Assembly (NCBI RefSeq): GCF_019578655.1
Contig: NC_063263.1
Span: 26,225,001 to 26,289,000, forward strand
Direction of reading: 5' to 3'
Source: Ricinus communis
Lineage: Eukaryota > Streptophyta > Magnoliopsida > Malpighiales > Euphorbiaceae
Length of the DNA stretch: 64,000 nt
The position numbers were made by a program, and so were the translations under genes. This document shows positions 23,739 to 36,050 of the stretch, piece by piece (position 1 is the first letter of the stretch; every line of letters begins with the position of its first letter). The notes beneath the pieces were generated by a model, which searched no databases, was not told the origin of the DNA, and saw only the letters and a program-made list of their open reading frames with translations.

Positions 23739-24282
23739 GTTGGTATCAGAGTATCGATCCTATGCTGCTATGCCTCAATCTAGCGCTAGTGATCATCCAC
23801 CTGCCCTTGTAAGTCCTCGTGGTCCCTTTGAAAAAATAAACCAAAGGAGTTAGTTATTGTATCTCATACATACATCCATGCATATATTTTATATTTCATA
23901 ATTTATTTTAATTCTTACTTGCCAGTCCTCGTTTAAGACGAAGAACTGCCCTCCTTGTAGCTCTGACCAGCCGATCTATGTTTTGGAACTGATCTCTATA
24001 AACATGTATGATTATTTATATTACTAATATTTTAGGATAAGAAATGACACAAAGTACCAAAAATTATACAACTTACATGTGTGCAAGTACTCTTAGTGAA
24101 ATCCGGAGGAAGGCAGTGCTCCATGGCAAGCTGATGCTCTATAGCATTAGCAGGACTCTAATAGGATACCATTGGATCTAGGAGAAATAGGACACTCCCT
24201 AGGACTATGTCTAACACTGCCATAGAGGGTGCCTCAGATGTTGCACCTGTGGAGGAGCTTGAGATATGAGAGGGCCTAATGA
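23739..24282. other. Unassigned repeat-like spacer
   Basis: Starts with TGGTATCAGAGT (23741-23752), a near-perfect initiator tRNA-Met PBS, but no LTR or coding frame can be assigned. It may be the leader of a lost element. Confidence 0.3.
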
Positions 24283-25637
24283 TGATATAGATGATTCTAT
24301 GCATGTTTGTTGACTGTTTATCAGTCATTTATTCGTGTATTTGAGTCATATTTATTCCTCTTTGATCACACTTTGGTATGTTTATGAGTTTTTCAGCTTT
24401 TCGGACTCCTTGATGGGAAATTGATTGATTTTCGAGCAGAAACCAAGCTATTTTGATGATTTATGCATATTAGATGTTCGTCGGATTCGATTCCTTATTG
24501 GCGCGCATTTCGAGGCTTTTGCACGGGCCATTGCACGGCCTCCCTTGGATGTTTTTGAAGATTTGCATTTTTGGATGTTTATGCCCGTTGCATGAGCCGT
24601 GGCACAGGCTATGGCACTTCTGCCTATAAATAGGCGCATGCAAAATGAGACGGGTTCTGCTTCTGACTTCTGGACTTCCCTACGCGCGCGACCCTTTACT
24701 TCTACACCTCTGTTCTTGACATTTTGGGAGACCAAACATCATTTTAAAGGATTGATTTGGGAGATTCAAGCAAATATTGAAGGTTCCAAACGATCGTTCG
24801 AGACATCCGAGATTCATACTTGAGGCTGGTTTCAGAGTTGTTGCTTGCAACATTTCCACTCCGATTCGAGAGAAGAGGGGTTACATGTTCCATTTCCTTT
24901 TCTGTTATTTATTTCTTTCATTATGAGTAGCTAGGGCTGCCGAACCCATTGGTGTTTACCTTTGTTGATAGATTGTGCTTCGTTGTTAGATTTGTATTTG
25001 CCATTCTTGTTATCTTCTTGCTATTCATTAATAAAGTTTGATTTAGTTAATTTGAGATGTTGAAGTAATTGTCTTTTAGGTTGTTTCTTAACATTGAGAA
25101 ATGCTTGTTATAACTGGAATTTGAATAATAAGAACTGGTAGTCAACACTTAGAGATAAGGTTAATTTACTCGCCGGATCAAGAATTAACAACTCTTAATA
25201 GTTCTAAATCACGCTTAATGCTAATTTATAATAATTTGATAGGAAGAGATTCCATTAGGTTAGTGCAGGTTTAGGAACTCGGTGAGCTTGAGAGAGGAAC
25301 CGAGTTTGATTCAGGATTTAGGCACGGGTAAGCAAGATTGGTAATTTATAAAATCAACCTTTAGAATTCCATCACTTAGGTCCTCTTTGGGTTTATTCTA
25401 TTGTTGCGATTGTCTTTCAATTGTTAGTTGCTGTTCATTTATTTATTTGCATTTATAGTCATTAGTTAGTTAGTTTAGACTTCTCACACCTTATTTCAGG
25501 CTAATATATCAGAGAATAAAGTAGTAACTCTAGGCTTTCAGTTTCCCGAGGGATACGACCTTGATACTCGGCATTAGTGCTAGACTGCATCGATAGGTTC
25601 ACTACCTTAGATTGTAGCTACGTAAATAGCAATATCA
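24283..25637 (+). repeat. 5' LTR of Athila-like element
   Basis: 1355 bp, ends TGATAT..ATATCA, directly followed by a PBS. The 3' third is homologous to LTR-A1 but clearly diverged. A GC-rich cluster with gcacgggcc and ttgcacggcc words lies at 24520-24620. Confidence 0.75.
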
Positions 25638-25643
25638 ATTTTT

Positions 25644-25661
25644 TGGCACCGTTGACGGGGA
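25644..25661 (+). promoter_or_regulatory. Athila-type primer-binding site
   Basis: TGGCACCGTTGACGGGGA differs at two positions from the tRNA-Asp-complementary PBS common in Athila elements. It lies six bases inside the LTR. Confidence 0.75.
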
Positions 25662-25797
25662 ATGTTCGAAAACTAGAGTGAAATTTGCTATTTGTTACTT
25701 TAGCCATTATTTTTATTTATTTATTTATTTTATTTTATTTGTACATATTTATTTATTTTAAGTTTATGATTCAGGTAGTGAATGATAAGGAGGTTCA

Positions 25798-26963
25798 ATG
25801 CTAAATTCAAACTCTTTGTATGACGCGTTGGAGAATAGGATCAGGAACCAAGAGAGCGCTAAAAATCGGGACGCCCATGCAGCCTTAGCAGCTCGAGTGG
25901 AATCGTTTTGCAGGGCTACCGATCAACTTTCCACTCCCATCCTTTCACCTCAAGATTTTTGTGAAATCTGTTGTGGTTTACATTTGAGTAATGATTGTCC
26001 ATTTTATAGTGATGTTGCTCATTGTTCTTATAACTTTGAACAGGTGAATTATACAGGAAGCTGGCTAAATAACTCGTATGAAAGCACCTACAATAAAAAA
26101 TGGAGCACTCATTCACCCTTTGGATGGAGCTTAGATGGCCAAGAACCACCAGGATTTCAGCAGCTACATTAGCAGCCTAGTCTTGCACCTTCAACTCAAG
26201 ATGAAGAGTTAGTTTCAGAGGAGCTGATGATGAGGTTCTTTACAAGTCTTGAGGATAGATTCCAACAAACAGAGAGGGTACTTAAAAGTCAACAAGTCGT
26301 GATTAAGAACATAGAGCATCAAATAGGCTTGATCTTCAAGTTACTAGCTGCAGAACAATTGGGAACTCTATCAAACACTATTGAATCCGTGGAACATTTG
26401 AGCGTCGTCACTTTGTGTTTAGGTGAGAATTTTTCTGGTTTATCTACTATGTTTGATGATGTGCAGGAGGACTCCTTAAACATGGAGATAGAACTAGAAA
26501 AGGAAGAGGCAAACATGATTCCTCTGAAAGACTACCAACAGGAATGTACAGTTGATAATGCTGAGTTGCAGCTACAAGAATATTTGTGGATTTTCCACAT
26601 GTCCCTTCAATGATGGGAGACGGGCACGAGTTATCCAACGAAGAAGCCTTGGAGCAGCTCGAGTTTCTTCTAGCAAGTGAACCAAGCCAAGGACTGCAGA
26701 AAACCATTGACATTCCTGAAGAAGTTGCCCAACTGTTGACCCTTCCAATTGGTGAAACTTCAGCTTTCAAATTGGAAGAGCCCCTAGAGCATCATGACTA
26801 CGTGCAACTATATGAGGAGCGAGTTTTACCCATCATATTGGCAGCTTGCTTGATAGTCGAGAGGAGGAAATTGACCATTATCTCTCCATGCAGATACTTA
26901 AAGCCATTTGCTTGGGAGAAGGATGGATGGTCGTCGATCACGCCCGTTTGCTTTTCACCATGA
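25798..26963 (+). pseudogene. Athila-like gag region, non-autonomous
   Basis: 25798-26172 and 26227-26613 share one frame, separated by a TAG at 26170; 26586-26963 continues after a shift. The first part has a knuckle-like CEICCGLHLSNDC (CX2CX3HX4C, one residue short of CCHC) followed by NSYESTYNKKWSTHSPFGWS, which resembles Athila gag. The second has a coiled-coil-like stretch ending KNIEHQIGLIFKLLAAEQLG and LSVVTLCLGE, matching the Athila gag end. After it comes a Leu/Glu-rich piece up to PIILAACLIVE. No RT, RNase H or integrase follows before the 3' non-coding region, so this copy lacks its own enzymes. Confidence 0.6.
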
Positions 26964-27400
26964 GTCCAGCTAAGAAGACTCATCACAGCAAAAAGAAGTG
27001 CTTTTGGGAGGCACCCCAAATTTTATTTTTCATTTTTAATATTCTAATCTGTCGTTTTGAAAAAATTTATTAGTTTTAGTTTTCATATTTTATTTAATTT
27101 TTATTTTTCAGTTTCGATTATTTCTTTATTTTATTATTTTCAGCTTCTACCGAGGACGCACTAAATTTCCAATACACCAACCTTGGCGGATGATCAGGGC
27201 AGTCCCCTAGATCTTTTTATTTTCTGCAGTTATTTACTTTATTTTTTTGTACATGTCATGCATTTGGATCGTATTGCCTTTGTTTCTCCTAGTTGAGCAT
27301 TCCATACGGGGTATCCATAACGTTTTACATTGAGGACAGTGTGTTCTTCAAGTGTAGGGTGGTTGTGGATAAACCTTATGATCTTTCTCTCTTCTATGGT
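26964..27400 (+). other. Athila-like 3' non-coding region
   Basis: Contains cattgaggacagtgtg at about 27330 and a purine-rich agtgtagggtggttg at about 27351-27365, the arrangement found before the 3' LTR in Athila elements. The expected 3' LTR (TGATAT start) is not present. Confidence 0.45.
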
Positions 27401-27748
27401 TTTTAGATATATCTGAAATTGCTATTGCTAGGTGTTATGTATTTTTAGGGGATGTTAGGACACTGTGTCTTTATGCATTTAAGTATGCTATTTTTGAGCT
27501 GATTGATGACTTGATTTATAGAATTGTAGTTACTTTTCTTTGTTGTTCATTGTCCTTGGAAAACAATTGATAGTGTGTTACACATCAGCCTTGCCGGTTT
27601 AAACCGGTTTATTTAATTATTTTTCGAATTGTCGAATTTTAACTTAGAACGTTGATAATGTCATATGCATGTGTTTCTTAAGTAATGATTCAATTAATGA
27701 TGTTGCGAACCAATTGCGGTAATGATTCAATTAAGTAATGTTAAGAAC
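27401..27748. other. Unassigned junction sequence
   Basis: AT-rich spacer between the Athila-like remnant and the broken 5' LTR of CRM-3. At 27680-27748 the word taatgattcaatta and its aaccaatt neighbour occur twice, a short local duplication near the break. Confidence 0.35.
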
Positions 27749-27834
27749 CAATTTGTTCTTGGGTTTCTAAGATAGTAATTCACGGGTTCATAATCATTAG
27801 GGTTCGTGGTTCTAATCCTTAGAGGTTCTTAACA
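27749..27834 (+). repeat. CRM-3 5' LTR remnant
   Basis: 86 bp ending TTCTTAACA, equal to the end of the 3' LTR at 41413 with few changes. About 630 bp of the LTR are missing. Confidence 0.85.
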
Positions 27835-27836
27835 TT

Positions 27837-27848
27837 TGGTATCAGAGC
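27837..27848 (+). promoter_or_regulatory. CRM-3 primer-binding site
   Basis: TGGTATCAGAGC, perfect initiator tRNA-Met complement, two bases after the LTR end. Confidence 0.9.
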
Positions 27849-28089
27849 TTTGGCTCTTAAATCAGGTTATTTATCCCTTTTTTTTAAGTTATTGTTTGTT
27901 TTCCTTGAGTTCTTGATATTGTTCTTGAAATATTCTTAGTATTCTTGAAATCTACATTGTTTAGTTCTTGATTCTTGTAGTTTTGATTCTGATTAAAAAA
28001 AAAAATCAGATCTGAATTAGCAAAAAAAAAATAGGTCTAATTGGTTTGATTGTCTTCGTTAGTGGAAAGACGTGTTTGGTGTTGAAATC

Positions 28090-28094
28090 ATTAT
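28090..28094. repeat. Target-site duplication of CRM-2 (left, attat)
   Basis: Repeated at 35033-35037. Confidence 0.9.
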
Positions 28095-28971
28095 TGATGC
28101 AATAAAGACAAGAATTACAAATGATCCTTTAAGCTTTCAAGGAGGTCCAATGACAAGATCCAAGTCCAAAAGTATGCAAGAAGCTTTGTTGGGCTTAATT
28201 AAAGACATTTGGAGTGTTCAAACACAACAAGGCTCAGTCTAAGATTTAGGATTGCAAAAAGGATCCAAAATCATCAATTTAGTGCAATAAGTTTGGGCTG
28301 AACTCATAGGTCCAATAAGATTCATTTGAAGCCTTTTTTTTATTTTCATTTTATTAGGTTTTTCTTAAGTTATGGTGTGATTAGTTGTCTTTTAGAGTTA
28401 CAAAATAGATGCACATAATTAGTCATAATTTGGAGTTACAAAATGGATGCACATAATTAGTTGTCATTTGGGAGTTACAAAAATTAGTGACATCAATGTA
28501 AAAACAGCCACTTTTAATAAGTTTTTAAGGGAATTAAAGGGAAAAACGTGGGAAGCTCAAAAGACATCCATTTAGGTTTCTTTGTCTTGTTTTGGCTATA
28601 AATATCAAAGCCAAATCCATTTGTAAATATAGAATTTTGAATGATAATCTTTGTTTGCTCTTTGTGAGTGTTTTTGCTTAAGTTCTTGCATGAACTTTGA
28701 ACTTATCAAACTATTTTTAGTTTGTGGCGTTCTCTAACCAAAATCTTGTATTTGATTCTTAACTTATCAAATCATACTTGGTTTGTGGCGTTTGGAGTTG
28801 AATTCAAGTGCTAGTTTCATTGTTGGAACTAGTTTTTGTCCTAACTTCACTTGAGGAGATCCTTGGGTTTTGGAATCATCTTGATTGGAGGGTGTTTTCT
28901 TGCATTCCATATGTATCATAACTCATTAGTTATTGGGGGTGTGTGGTTGCTAAGATGATGATTTCCTATCA
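28095..28971 (+). repeat. CRM-2 5' LTR
   Basis: TGATGCAATAAAG start and CCTATCA end, with TATAAATA at 28597-28604. It contains the pol C-terminal coding end, here without upstream frame. Confidence 0.93.
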
Positions 28972-28973
28972 TT

Positions 28974-28985
28974 TGTTATCAGAGC
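28974..28985 (+). promoter_or_regulatory. CRM-2 primer-binding site
   Basis: TGTTATCAGAGC, one mismatch to the initiator tRNA-Met complement. Confidence 0.85.
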
Positions 28986-29595
28986 TTGCTTCAAGTTGAG
29001 GTTTGCTTATCTTTGTGTTTTATGTGTTATTAAAGTTTCTCATCTTCTTTATTTTTTTGTGCCAAATTCTTCTTGTTTCAATATTTTCCTTCTAAGTACT
29101 CTTTCTTTTCAAAGTTTACACCTTTGTGAGCATAAAGTAAAACTTCGTTGTCCCTTGCTAAAAAAAATTGTGTTGTTCATAATTTCTTTTCACTTGTGTT
29201 ATTATCATTAATAAAAAAAGAATCAGAAGATCAAAAAAAAAAAGAGAAAGTTTGGGCGGCATAGAAATCCTTTTCTATTATTTTATTTTATTGCTTTCTT
29301 GTGTCTAGCTACTTTAAATTTGGCCTGACCTAACAACTTAATCTAGACCAGCCTTTTTTTTTTCTTTTCACTCCATTGAATTGCCATAATCTGATTTGGT
29401 TTGTTTAGGTGATTAGTTCATCTAAGAACCTAAAGCAAAAGCAAGAGAGGTAAAAGGCAATAGTGGTGAGACTAGCATCGAGAAAAGCCAAAACTTTGAG
29501 TGAAACACGAGCGGTGTGACATTTTAATTGAGAGACACACACGAGCGAGTGTTTTTGTGAGGCTATACTAACTTGTTTTTCAGGTTTTTCGCGCA
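28986..29595 (+). other. CRM-2 leader
   Basis: T- and A-rich leader between PBS and gag ATG at 29596. The short frame at 28996-29211 looks like chance. Confidence 0.55.
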
Positions 29596-32500
29596 ATGTC
29601 AAAAGAACAAGTTTCAAGTAGTGTTGGAGCATCCATTGAGCAAACTTTGCAAGCAATGCAAAAAGAGTTTGAAAGAATGTATAGGCGAATGGATGATGTT
29701 GTTGAAAGTGTGAGAAGGCAAGGTGAAACTATTACAAGAATTCAAAATGAGCCTAGAAGAGAAAGGCAACTAGCCTTTGAACAAGAGGATTATGATGCCG
29801 AAGATGATTTGGAGGATGACCAAGCAACCACTTTTGGTGGAGATGACCATCCTAGGAGACACAATAGGAGATCAAGGCAAGATGGTGTAGATCGCGAACC
29901 TAGGCAGCATCAAAATGAAAATTCCTTCCTTTCAAGGAAAGAATAATCCCGATGTCTACTTGGAATGGGAGCAAAGGTGGAGATGATCTTCGAATGCCAT
30001 AACTATTCGGAGGAGAAAAGGCAAAACTTCTGCCGTTGAGTTTTGTGATTACGCTAGTGTTTGGTGGCATCAATTGTGTAGGAAAGGAGACGAAATGGAG
30101 AAAGACCCGTAGGGTCATGGATGGAGATGAAACGCATCATGAGGAAGAGGTTCATTCCTAACTATTACTATAGAGATTTGCATCAACGATTGCAAACTCT
30201 AAGGCAAGGAACCATGAGTGTGGAGGAGTACCACAAAGAAATGGAAATGGCTATGATTAAAGCAAATATGGAGGAGGATAGAGAGGCCACCATGGCAAGA
30301 TTCTTGAATGGTCTAAACAAGAATATTGCTGATCTTGTGGAGTTGCAACATTATGTGGAGCTTGAGGACATGGTGAATGTAGCCATGAAAATTGAAAGGC
30401 AACTCAAGCGAAAGGTGCAAGTAAGTTTGATTCTAAACTTAATTCGAGTTCTAGTTCTTCTAATTGGAAATCGAATTGGAGTAAAAGGATGATAAATTTG
30501 CTAAGCCTAAAGTGGATGAGAATAAGAATAAAAATGAAATAGGCAGCAAAAACAAAGTTGAGAATCAAGCTAATCAATCTAGAAGCTTGAAGTGTTTTAA
30601 GTGTCTTGGACATGGTCATTATGCACGTGATTGCCCTAACAAGAGGACCATGATTGTTAGAGATGGAATTGTTGAATCTGAAAGTGAAAATGAAAATGGT
30701 GATGAGAATGATGACATGCCAACTTTAGAGGATGTTAGTGATGTTGAGTATGCTAAAGGGGATGTGTTAGTAGTACAACGCACACTTAGTTTGCAATGTA
30801 AACACGATGAACATGGAGAGCAGCGTGAGAATTTGTTTCATACTCATTGTTTAATTGCTAATAAGTTATGTAACATGATTGTTGATAGTGGAAGTTGTAC
30901 TAATGTTGCTAGTACTTTGCTTGTGGAGAAATTGAAATTACCAACTACCAAACACCCAAGGCCTTACAAGTTGCAATGGTTGAATGATAGTGGTGTTGTG
31001 AAGGTAAATAAGCAAGTGCTAATTTCTTTTTCCACTGGGAGATATAAGGATAAGGTGCTTTGTGATGTGGTTCCCATGTATGCCGGACATGTTTTATTGG
31101 GAAGACCTTGGCAATATGATAGGCGTGTGATTTATGATGGGTTCAAGAATCGATATTCCTTGACTATTGATGGACAAAAGTTCTATCTTGGACCATTACC
31201 TCCCAAGGCCATTTTTGATGATCAAGTGAGAATTAAACAACAATATGAAGAGCTTGAATCTTTATATGGGGAATGTCAGGGGAGGGAGCAAGAAATAGTG
31301 AAAAAAGAAAAAGGTGAGGTAAGTGGTAAAAGTGAGTGTAATAGGAAACACAAGGTGAGAGAAAACAAGAGAGATGAGAGTGAAAGAAAGATGAATGTGT
31401 ATGCAAAGCCAAGTGATGTGAGGAGAACACTAACCTTGAGGCAGCCCTTACTTGTACTCATGTACAAGGAAGTTTTGATGATTTCTAATGATCTTAATAA
31501 GGATTTGCCTTGTGTTGTTCTTGAGCTTTTGCAGGAATATGAAGAACTATTTCCCGAAGATGTGCCTAAAGGATTACCACCAATTCGAGGAATTGAACAT
31601 CAAATTGATTTCATTCCGGGTGCAAGCATACCTAATAGGCCAGCATATAGATGCAACCCCGAGGAGACAAAAGAAATCCAAAGGCAAGTGAGTGAGCTTA
31701 TGGATAAAGTGCGTAAGAGAAAGCATGAGTCCTTGTGCGGTTCCTGTAATTTTAGTGCCTAAGAAAGATGGTTCATGGAGGATGTGTGTTGATTGTCGTG
31801 CCGTCAACAAAATAACGGTAAAGTATCGCCATCCTATACCTAGGCTAGATGACATGTTGGATGAATTGCACAGTGCTTGTGTGTTTTCTAAAGTGGATTT
31901 AAAATCTGGATATCATCAAATAAGAATGTGTGAGGGTGATGAATGGAAAACCGCTTTCAAAACAAAACATGGATTATATGAGTGGTTAGTCATGCCGTTT
32001 GGTTTAACTAATGCTCCAAGTACTTTTATGCGATTGATGAATCATGTTTTGCGCGCTTGCATTGGAAAGTTTGTAGTGGTTTATTTTGATGATATTCTCG
32101 TGTATAGCAAATCTTTAGATGAGCATGTAATACACTTAAAGCTGGTTTTTGATGTGTTAAGGCAAGAGACATTATATGCTAATCTTAAGAAATGCACTTT
32201 TTGCACTAATGAAATTACTTTTCTTGGATATATTGTTAATGACAAGGGAATTCATGTTGATCAAGAAAAAGTAAAAGTAATTAGAGAGTGGACAAAACCT
32301 ACTAGTGTGCATGATGTTAGGAGTTTTCATGGTCTTGCTAGCTTTTATAGGAGATTCATTAAGGATTTCTCTACAATTACTGCACCTTTAACTGAATGCA
32401 TTAAAAAGAATGTGGGTTTCAAGTGGGTTTTCCATTAACTTGAAAAGAACAAGATGATGCTTTTAACTTGCTAAAAGAAAAACTTAGTTCAGCACCTTTA

Positions 32501-34354
32501 CTTGCTTTGCCTGACTTTGCTAAAACCTTTGAGGTTGAGTGTGATGCAAGTGGAATAGGTATTGGTGGAGTCTTGATGCAAGAAGGAAGACCAATTGCGT
32601 TCTTTAGTGAGAAGCTAAGTGGAGCAAGTCTAAACTACCCAACTTATGACAAAGAGTTTTATGCTTTGGTAAGAGTTTTAGAGACATGGCAGCACTATCT
32701 TTGGTATAAGGAATTCATTATACACACCGACCATGAGTCTTTGAAATATCTCAAAGGACAAGGGAAGTTAAGCCGTAGGCATGCTAAATGGGTGGAATTT
32801 ATTGAATCCTTTCCATACATCATCAAGTACAAACAAGGTAAAGAGAATGTTGTTGCTGATGCTCTATCTAGAAGGTATGCTCTAATTTCTACACTTGATG
32901 CAAAATTATTGGGTTTTGAGTTCATTAAGGAATTATATAATTCAGACCATGATTTTGCTAATGTATATGGGGCATGTGAGAGAGGGGGGTTTGACAAGTT
33001 CTATAGACATGATGGTTTTCTTTTTAAAGAAAATAAGTTATGCGTGCCTCAATCTTCTTTAAGAGAGTTGCTTGTGAGGGAGGCACATGGTGGGGGTTTG
33101 ATGGGGCACTTTGGTGTGAGAAAAAATTTAGATGTTTTAGAAAATCATTTCTTTTGGCCACAAATGAAAAGAGATGTTCAAAAAATATGTGAGAGATGCA
33201 TCACTTGTAAAGTGATGCCTCATGGGTTGTATACTCCACTTCCCATACCTAATGAACCTTGGGTAGACATTTCTATGGACTTTGTTCTAGGATTACCTAG
33301 GTCAAGGGGAGGGAAAGATTCTATTTTTGTTGTTGTTGACAGGTTTAGCAAAATGGCACATTTCATTCCATGCCACAAGACAGATGATGCAACTCATATT
33401 GCGGGGTTGTTCTTCAAAGAAATTGTAAGATTGCATGGGGTTCCAAGGACAATTGTCAGTGATAGAGATGTCAAGTTCCTTAGCCACTTTTGGAAGACAC
33501 TTTGGAGCAAGATGGGAATAAAGCTTCTATTCTCAACAACTTGTCATCCACAAACGGATGGACAAACGGAGGTGGTTAATAGGACTCTCTCACAACTATT
33601 GAGGGCAATAATTCAAAGAAATTTGAAAAATTGGGAAGAATGTTTGCCACATGTTGAGTTTGCATACAATAGGAGTATTCATGGTACAACAAATTGTTCA
33701 CCTTTTGAGATTGTATATGGGTTCAATCCATTAACTCCAATGGATTTATTGCCATTACCCATTGATAAGGCTAATTTTGAAGGCAAGCAAAAAGCTGAAT
33801 TTGTTAAAAGCTTACATGAGAATGTGCGTACTCAAATAGAGAAAAGAAATCAACAATATCAAAAGCAACACAACAAGGGGAGAAAGAAAGTTGTATTTGA
33901 ACCGGGTGACTGGGTTTGGGTACATTTGAGAAAGGAAAGATTTCCAAGCCAAAGGAAGTCTAAATTAATGCCAAGAGGGGATGGGCCATTCCAAGTTCTT
34001 GAAAGAATTAACGACAATGCCTATAAGATAGATTTGCCAAGTGAGTATGGCAATGTGAGTGCTTCTTTTAATGTTGCTGATCTTTCTTTGTTTGATGTAG
34101 GTGATGAAGTTGACAATGAGGCTGATTCGAGGACGAATCCTTACGAGGAGAGAGGGAATGATGCAATAAAGACAAGAATTACAAATGATCCTTTAAGCTT
34201 TCAAGGAGGTCCAATGACAAGATCCAAGTCCAAAAGTATGCAAGAGGCTTTGTTGGGCTTAATTAAAGACATTTGGAGTGTTCAAACACAACAAGGCTCA
34301 GTCCAAGATTTAGGATTGCAAAAAGGATCCAAAATCATCAATTTAGTGCAATAA
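29596..34354 (+). pseudogene. CRM-2 gag-pol polyprotein with frameshifts
   Basis: Gag: 29596-29946 (N-terminal coiled coil, acidic linker) and 30121-30492, with damage between. Gag end and protease to RT start: 30512-31762, with knuckle CFKCLGHGHYARDC, protease IVDSGSCTNVAS (DSG intact) and HQIDFIPG. RT: 31692-32438, with [20 protein letters not shown] and catalytic YFDD. RNase H, integrase and tail: 32468-34354, 628 residues, with [17 protein letters not shown], the GHFGV and CX2C integrase motifs, [18 protein letters not shown] and [15 protein letters not shown]. The integrase lacks about five residues between CITCK and PHGLY that CRM-1 and CRM-3 keep. Shifts occur near 29945-30110, 30490, 31710 and 32430. 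The frame passes through the polypurine tract and ends 196 nt inside the 3' LTR, with [18 protein letters not shown]. Confidence 0.9.
34146..34158 (+). promoter_or_regulatory. CRM-2 polypurine tract
   Basis: AGGAGAGAGGGAA directly before the 3' LTR, inside the pol reading frame. Confidence 0.85.
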
Positions 34355-35032
34355 GTTCAATGAACTCATAGGTCCAATAAGATTCATTTGAAGCCTTTTT
34401 TTATTTTCATTTTATTAGGTTTTTCTTAAGTTATGGTGTGATTAGTTGTCTTTTAGAGTTACAAAATAGATGCACATAATTAGTCATAATTTGGAGTTAC
34501 AAAATGGATGCACATAATTAGTTGTCATTTGGGAGTTACAAAATTAGTGACATCAATGTAAAAACAGCCCACTTTTAATAAGTTTTTAAGGGGAATTAAA
34601 GGGAAAAACGTGGGAAGCTCAAAAGACATCCATTTAGGTTTCTTTGTCTTGTTTTGGCTATAAATATCAAAGCCAAATCCATTTGTAAATATAGAATTTT
34701 GAATGATAATCTTTGTTTGCTCTTTGTGAGTGTTTTTGCTTAAGTTCTTGCATGAACTTTGAACTTATCAAACTATTTTTAGTTTGTGGCGTTCTCTAAC
34801 CAAAATCTTGTATTTGATTCTTAACTTATCAAATCATACTTGGTTTGTGGCGTTTGGAGTTGAATTCAAGTGCTAGTTTCATTGTTGGAACTAGTTTTTG
34901 TCCTAACTTCACTTGAGGAGATCCTTGGGTTTTGGAATCATCTTGATTGGAGGGTGTTTTCTTGCATTCCATATGTATCATAACTCATTAGTTATTGGGG
35001 TGTGTGGTTGCTAAGATGATGATTTCCTATTA
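34159..35032 (+). repeat. CRM-2 3' LTR
   Basis: 874 bp, near-identical to 28095-28971. Confidence 0.93.
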
Positions 35033-35037
35033 ATTAT
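35033..35037. repeat. Target-site duplication of CRM-2 (right, attat)
   Basis: Matches 28090-28094. The CRM-3 leader resumes here. Confidence 0.9.
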
Positions 35038-36050
35038 TCTTGGTGTGTTTATATAGATATTAGGGTTGTTAAAAGGTTCCTATTACAGCTGGTCTTAAAA
35101 GTTTCCTAAAATTAAAAGGAAATTAGGGAGATTTTCACAATCCTACACAAATAAGGATTAGGTGGCTGTTTGGGAAGATTCAAAGGGACATTAAATTCCA
35201 ATGACCTGAGCCCTATACATACGATCTTATTTGAATTAATTCAGCTCTAAATTCATTTTTGTCCTTCATTTATTCTCTTCTTTGTGTGTCTTTTGAGTTT
35301 GGGCAGATTTGACACATTTAAAGCATAAAGAGGTAACCTTCTTTCTTGATCAACCTTCCTTGTGTTTTTTGCTTCCAAAATCTGTTCCTTACATGTCTTA
35401 TACATCAAATTGAAGTTTTAATTCGTTCTTGAGCTGTAAAATCTTGTTTCCAATGCTGTTTGGTTAGAAATTTCCATTCGGGTTGAAACTTGATTGCTTG
35501 GTTCTTAAACTTAATTTCTTGTTTCTTTCACCTTATTTTCGTTCCTTTTACATGCCCATTACTTCTTTTTGGATTTTTCATTGTTCTTGATTCATTAAAC
35601 ACTTTTTTTTGTTACTGTTCCTTCTTTTCCTATTTCAAGCTGAACTGGATCTTTCTTGTTTCTTACATCTAGATTGTTTCTTTATATGTCATTTGCATCC
35701 ATTTGAAGTTTTCGCTTGTTTGTAGTCCTAATTTTATTGAAAGCGCGACTATTTGTTTAATTTTCTTGACTTTTGCGTTTTGCCTCAACTAAGCTTTTTA
35801 GATCATAATTCTTGGTACATTGCAAGCATAGTGAAATAACTTGATGTGTGGTTATTAATTCACATAAGAATCCTTGAAAACAAGATGAGTGGTGTGAGTT
35901 TTCAGCCTTGTGTGATCATTCTTGATTGTGCGAAACACGAGTGACCATTCCCATTAATTGAGAGTAAACACGTGAGGGAGTGTGCCAACTACCGACATAC
36001 CCGCTTTCTTCGATTTATTTTTTTTATTGCATACTAACTCTTATTGTAGC
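35038..36050 (+). other. CRM-3 leader, continued
   Basis: AT-rich leader from the CRM-2 insertion to the gag ATG at 36051. The frame at 35490-35672 has no recognisable content. Confidence 0.6.

Larger units (their letters stand above)
28095..35032 (+). mobile_element. CRM-2: complete, young CRM-clade element nested in CRM-3
   Basis: 6938 bp with LTRs 28095-28971 (877 bp) and 34159-35032 (874 bp), TSD attat on both sides, PBS and polypurine tract. By eye the LTRs differ at only about five substitutions and a few single-base length changes in homopolymers, below 1%, so this is the youngest insertion in the window. The 3' LTR ends TATTA instead of TATCA. It inserted in the leader of CRM-3, same strand. 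The gag-pol frame nevertheless carries several shifts. Confidence 0.95.

Noticed and set aside
24448..24823. Overlapping frames of 74-95 residues on both strands
   Set aside because: They fall inside the Athila-like LTR and its GC-rich cluster; there is no protein similarity or coding context.
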